Part shown: piece after piece, positions 59,801 through 64,000 of the stretch | Position numbering within the stretch: position 1 is the stretch's first letter | How the letters are laid out: each line of letters starts with the position of its first letter | Source: Haliclystus octoradiatus | Lineage: Eukaryota > Cnidaria > Staurozoa > Stauromedusae > Haliclystidae | Direction of reading: 5' to 3' | Assembly: GCA_916610825.1 (NCBI GenBank) | Contig: OU744454.1 | Span: 1,265,001 to 1,329,000 of the forward strand | Length of the DNA: 64,000 bases | Program-made: the position numbers and the translations under genes | The notes under the pieces: generated by a model | What the model saw: the letters and a program-made list of their open reading frames with translations, nothing else | Database searches by the model: none | What the model was told of the DNA's origin: nothing

Positions 59801-62800
59801 ATGAATGTGAAATTGCCTGAAAGTTACTGAACAGTTCATGAACTTTTTTTGCAGGGTGATAAGCTGCATACATGCAACTCCAGTGTCTCCAACATAACGG
59901 CTTTGATCCCTGACCGCTCACAGGTTTCGATAACAACACAAACCTGTCGAGCTTCTTTGGTTATATACGATTTATCATTTGCAATGAAAGATTCACATCT
60001 TTGAATTGACGATTGCGACTTTATGATCAATTTGCCTGAAAGAGAAATAAACACAAAACAAAAAGTTAAAATGGTTCATGTTCATCAATAACATTGTTTT
60101 CAAAGTAGATCAGATACAACTATACAGTTTAGAAATCGTCTGTATCATTATTAAGATATTATAATGGACAAAGATAGTGAAACTCAAGTTGACAGGTTCA
60201 AGAGTTTAAAAGAGATCATAATAGCATCTTACCTTTGGGTAAATAATCCAACAAAATTGTATTTAACATCTTCAAACATTGAATAATTCAATTAAAAAGA
60301 CAGCTTCTCCATAAAATATCAATAACATGAAACATTTAAAACGTGTCTTTGTTGAACTCATTCACAGAAATTTTCAAAACAGTAACCAATTTTCAAAAAA
60401 TTGAAAAAACTTGATGAGTTCATCACCTTGAAATTTCCCGATTGTTCATGAAGTAGCCAGTTAATGGAATGCTCATAAATTATTCCTGAACATCTATGCA
60501 ATATTAAGTTTATGAAGTGTTTGTGAACACATAAGTTTTTTCAGCAAAAGAATATCTATTTTTTATGTGTACCGGTAATAGATCTACACTGATGACCAAA
60601 TCACCAAGCCATAATAATAATAATTACGCATTATGCTACGGTATATGGAAAATTCCTTTTTTGTACTTAATGAGACATTTGATTTTGAGAAGCTTAACAA
60701 AACATGAGCCCGTAGATCTCACTTTTCGAGTATCTCACCAAGTATGTTGAGTGTATTATTTCCATAACGATCAAGAGCCTGTGATATATTTGATTTATAA
60801 AATAGTCAACATATATAGCTTTCTTTCCCAAAAGTATTTTTCTTTACGATAGTATTTTTGCATGATTTGTTTGAACGTTTGAAACTCTTCTTTGTTTATC
60901 AGACCTTTGGATATGCTAATCGAATCTTAGATGTTTTCGAACGTACCTATTTTTACATTGAACTGTTCATGGATTTTGTCACAGAGGAGTGAAGAAAGCC
61001 GGAAAAACAATGTAAAATATTTTCAAACTCCAATTTAATCCAACATATTATGTTCACCAGTCAGATCTGAATGCTGTGAGTCAATCTGATCCAAGATTCG
61101 ATCAGATCAGATCGGATTCTGTTTCGATTCGCATACCTTTAGCACATATGGTTATCTAATATGATAGCAGTATCCTAGCCTCAAATTTCATAGAGTATAA
61201 AATATCTTAATCTATCTTTACCTTCTATCATATATTTGCAAACAATCCTCCCATTTTTTCTCTCTGAAAAAGGAAACTCTCATTAGATAGTCGAAAAATA
61301 TCTCAAGAGGGCAGACTTGAAGTAGAAATGCATGAATAAACTAATTCCAAAGTGTTTACAAAAACGGCACAAAGTCAACAACTATTGTACAGCTCATCGG
61401 AACGATAATACCCTTGTCCATAAATCCACAGTGCTCAATTATTAAGTTAGTATTATAGTAGTAGTATCATATTATTGATAAAAATGAAACTTTTGTATTT
61501 ACGGCATTTTTGCAACAAAAGTTGACAATCAACAGTAGACATCGAAAATAGTTTTTTTAGAATTCTGAAAGTCAACAACGTCAAAAACGAAATTAACTGA
61601 TATTTTGGGCTGGTGTACTGCTACTATTTGCTAAGTGTTGCCGGCTGAGGCTTATTCTCTCACATTGAGTTCCAATTTTATTTAAATTCTGTTTTGATGA
61701 CATGCAAATATTGGCACTACTGGAAGAAGAGGCATTAGAAGGTGAAACAATAATCGCTCCGTAAAATGTAGATTTTAAATTGTTTGCGGTTTATACAAAA
61801 ACATAGTTTGTCTAGAAACTTGAAAACCAGATTGATGGAAGGGTAGGAAAATTCAGAAGTAAAAAATGGAAAATTTGAAAACATTAAGGTACAATGAAAC
61901 ATGTGTATAACAGCCAGCCATGGGAGGAAGATAGATTGACCACTATATACAGGTGGCCTCTATATACAGGGTAGATTCAACAGAGAATACTATTTTACAC
62001 ATATCAAATCAAGTGACTTCTAGTTTGGAGTCCCAGAAGTCTGAGCATAAATTTCAGACTAAAACTCAGAATTTTGTAATTTTTGTATAACAACTTAGTA
62101 GGATTTCTGAGACATTTGGTTTTGAAAAACCTCTTCCGATTCTGAAGCTAGATCCCATCGGTATGAACAACACCATCTAATTTCCCACTTCAGTCTATTT
62201 TGATGGTTCATGTGAAAAAATTTAAAACTTCTATCGATGTTTGAGTTAATGAGTATATCTATTTTGCACTACAATGAAATTGGATATTTTTTCAATTAGG
62301 ATATTTATTGCTTTTTGGTACATTGCGGGGAAAAATTAAGAAGGAAATTTTTGGATAAAAAGTTTGGATTCCAGAAGGTGGTCGATCTATATATAGAAGT
62401 GATCATTATAACAGGCTTGACTGTTAACATAGATATGTATGCAACACATTTTTCAATAAAGAATTAGGGTTGTCGGACTATGTTATAAAGAAATATTTAA
62501 ATATATATAAATTTGGGATCACATACCAAACAATTTGTCATTGCCACTCAATAAAAATTCTATAAAAAAGAAAATGAAAATCACAAGAGAGTTACAAATA
62601 TGTAAAAAAATCAGATGGAATTTTTTTCAAGGTGCAAATTAATGAGATAGTTCCCTGTGAAAACAGTCATGAACATTAAATGGCCGATTTCTAGAGAAGT
62701 GGCTCTTTTCTTTGTTGAGAGCAATGATGCTAAATGCTCTTTATTGATCACAGATGCGACACTGCAGATCAACATCAACAGATTTCACAGCTGCAGCTAC

Positions 62801-63714
62801 CCACAATGCAATTCCCTCTGGCCCATTCCACCCGCCATCCTTTAGATGGTACTCATTTGATGTTTTAAGGAAATGTCAAAGCTGAGTTGACATTCAGAGG
62901 ATTTGAACCACAGTCAATCAGATATGATCAGATCTGAAGTTCGGCTGCCTTGCCATCTGATATAATCCTTCCTACTGAACAGTTCATGAATAAGATTTAT
63001 ACTGTACTATGGTGTTGTGTTGTTTGATCGATTCAAGACCTTGATTGCGCCTTGTGAATTTCCTCTTTGAAAATCATTTGCAAAAAATACTTGTCAACCT
63101 TTTATAAGCATATTTTATCTACAAAATATGTCTTACCTCTATTATTTTTGTCAGAAAAGAACAAACGGGGGAATTGACAACCAATCTTGTTTGCTTTAGA
63201 AATAAACACAGGGATTTCAAGAACCTAAAATGATAAACAATTTATGAAAAAATATTATGCGAACCCCAATTTCACAAAAGGGTTCCTGCACGGCAGCCTT
63301 GTGCTTGGGTTCTCTGGTACCAGCATTTAGGATGTTAAGAGACAGTCGAAAGCTGAAAAACATTTTCTTTATGTGCTTGGGGTTTTCTGATGCTTTCTTA
63401 TTTCTCCCAAACACAAGGCTGCCAGGCAGTAACCCTTTAACACATATAGGTCCAGTAGAATAAACATCACCTCTTTGACTAAGAAACCAAGTGTTGTAAC
63501 ACACAATGACAAGAACGATCCATCAACAAAAAAAACCACTAGCAACTGAAAGAGAAAGTTGAAAATTAAAGTCGAAACAAAAATGTCAAAATACTCCATA
63601 AAATGAGAGGTTAATGAGATATCATTTTTACCTGGCTGCAATGTTCCAACAGAAATAATTGGTCTCCATTCATAACAAAATCAATCAAAACAACATGTTT
63701 TTGAATTTCCGTGG
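56812..63714 (-). CDS. Unrecognised protein with two RUN-like domains (3' part of a longer gene)
   Basis: The last exon is 2712 nt (56812-59523, acceptor TTTTAAG|GCAAAA). Upstream I find small exons with compatible phases: 63632-63714, 63137-63224, 62527-62559, 61223-61262, 60739-60778, 60233-60269, 59872-60035. Further 5' exons are probably beyond 64000. An alternative is a start at ATG 59544, giving 910 aa from one exon. In that numbering, residues about 435-640 and 688-895 are two copies of a RUN-like domain: LLRIGMKQKRSKLFSLFG / LLCVGMKGHTFEMVSIFG, then HWISIPVYSKL / NWISIPVYRKI, LYFRMFVCEMLN / FYFRTFICELLN, YYDPDTFWR / YYPNTFWR. These match the RUSC/iporin type best. RUN domains bind small GTPases or motors in vesicle traffic. 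The N-terminal half is acidic and repetitive. The RUN call is by eye; the small exons 61223, 60739 and 60233 are the least certain. Confidence 0.7.
58320..58575 (-). repeat. Tandem 37-38-codon repeat in the RUN-domain gene
   Basis: Two direct copies of about 114 bp encode LDNTLEKKSDASFELLP and CDNTLEKKSDVSNFELLP, each followed by a (S/V)NDSSS-FDAEI segment. A second, weaker pair lies near 59080-59240 (FSSVEKIDN / ITSVEKIND, each followed by NETE). Such repeats suggest a disordered linker before the RUN-like domains. Confidence 0.85.
59752..59862. mobile_element. GTTCATGAAC-rich palindromic element, short complete copy
   Basis: CCCCTGTAAAAACAAATCC at one end and TTTTTTTGCAGGG at the other are inverted ends. 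Inside are GAGTTCATGAACACTTC, CCCGTTCATGAATG and CAGTTCATGAAC. About 110 bp. It lies next to a small exon of the RUN gene: the right end is about 12 bp from the predicted donor at 59871. Confidence 0.75.
61892..62423 (+). mobile_element. CAGT-ended MITE split by an insertion
   Basis: The left part (CAATGAAACATGTGTATAAC, GGCCTCTATATACAGGG, TTCAACAGAGAATACTA) ends near 62010 and the right part (GATCATTATAACAGGCTTGA CTG) resumes near 62395. About 380 bp of other sequence lies between. Confidence 0.7.
62694..62971 (-). mobile_element. tRNA-derived SINE copy
   Basis: Minus strand: GGATTATATCAGATGGCAAG, GTGGTTCAAATCCTC (B box), GTCAACTCAGCTTTGAC, CAAATGAGTACCATC, CTGCAGTGTCGCATCTGTG, AATAAAGAGCATTTAGCATC, CTCTCAACAAAGAAAAGAGC. 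Near full length. In an intron of the RUN gene. Confidence 0.87.
63276..63438. repeat. 163-bp foldback
   Basis: AAAAGGGTTCCTGCACGGCA (then GCCTTGTGCTTGGG) is mirrored by CCCAAACACAAGGCTGCC (then AGGCAGTAACCCTTT). Arms are about 34 bp with four or five mismatches, centre about 95 bp. Lies in an intron of the RUN gene; the open frames across it are by-products. Confidence 0.85.
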
Positions 63715-64000
63715 CTACAATGAAAATTACTGAAATTTATTACACAATCACAAACGTACAGAAAATGCTTGATTCTGATTGGCTAAGGGAACTGCAATTT
63801 TGAGGTATTTCAGTCCAAAAGGAATTGGAACCTTGCTGTTCAAAGTAATATTTCATTTGAAGACGTGGTCCCCTTTTTATTTTGTTGTTGCAATAATCCA
63901 TACTTTTCTTTGTGAGTTTTATGGAGAATTTGCACATATATGATGAAAAGGAAATCTTATATTAATCTTACAAATTATAACATGTAAAGCGCTATTGAGC

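Noticed and set aside
63257-63641. Overlapping open frames on both strands at the right end
   Set aside because: They are produced by the 163-bp foldback at 63276-63438 and its flanks; only the small exons at 63137-63224 and 63632-63714 have splice and phase support.

Overview
This is nuclear DNA from an animal. The genes are rich in GT-AG introns, the sequence is A+T rich, and the space between exons is packed with short transposable elements, microsatellites and foldback repeats. The gene content (a Shaker-type K+ channel in one exon, MED12, SLD5/GINS4, ATP-binding universal stress proteins, centrin-3) fits a marine invertebrate. Universal stress proteins and many short-intron-free Kv genes make me lean towards a cnidarian or a similar early-branching or lophotrochozoan animal, but the window alone does not prove the phylum. 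Layout, left to right: a probable first coding exon of an unrecognised minus-strand gene leaving the window (221-364); repeats, including a 650-bp ACAT microsatellite and a hammerhead-ribozyme-like foldback (2.6-3.5 kb); an intronless Shaker-like Kv channel (3638-4864, minus); and then a very large Mediator subunit 12 gene (5890-40775, minus). I could rebuild MED12 as 40 coding exons with every splice phase compatible, giving 2120 codons plus stop. It shares a 165-bp head-to-head promoter region with the intronless GINS4/SLD5 gene (40941-41597, plus). Next come two divergently transcribed universal stress protein genes (43413-47729 minus; 48399-50977 plus) whose first three coding exons are identical in length (61, 90, 107 nt), so they are an inverted duplication. 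A tRNA-Ile(AAU) gene follows at 51744-51816, then centrin-3 in four exons (52223-55085, plus). The right end holds a minus-strand gene with a run of small exons and a 2.7-kb last exon that encodes two RUN-like domains; I do not recognise it as a known family member. The repeats are the most informative non-coding content. I see (i) a hammerhead ribozyme core at 35866-35904, with degraded relatives at 3369-3408 and 17845-17875; (ii) a TA-target, CAGT-ended MITE family with about a dozen copies, two of which abut MED12 splice junctions, and one of whose ends has been amplified into an 11 x 82-bp tandem array; (iii) a tRNA-derived SINE family with a conserved 3' half, and a second tRNA-like family; (iv) a hAT-type MITE with 8-bp target duplication; (v) a TAGCCTG-ended MITE family with 9-bp target duplications; (vi) palindromic GTTCATGAAC-rich elements and several long foldbacks. 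No prokaryotic-style system, CRISPR array or viral gene was seen.
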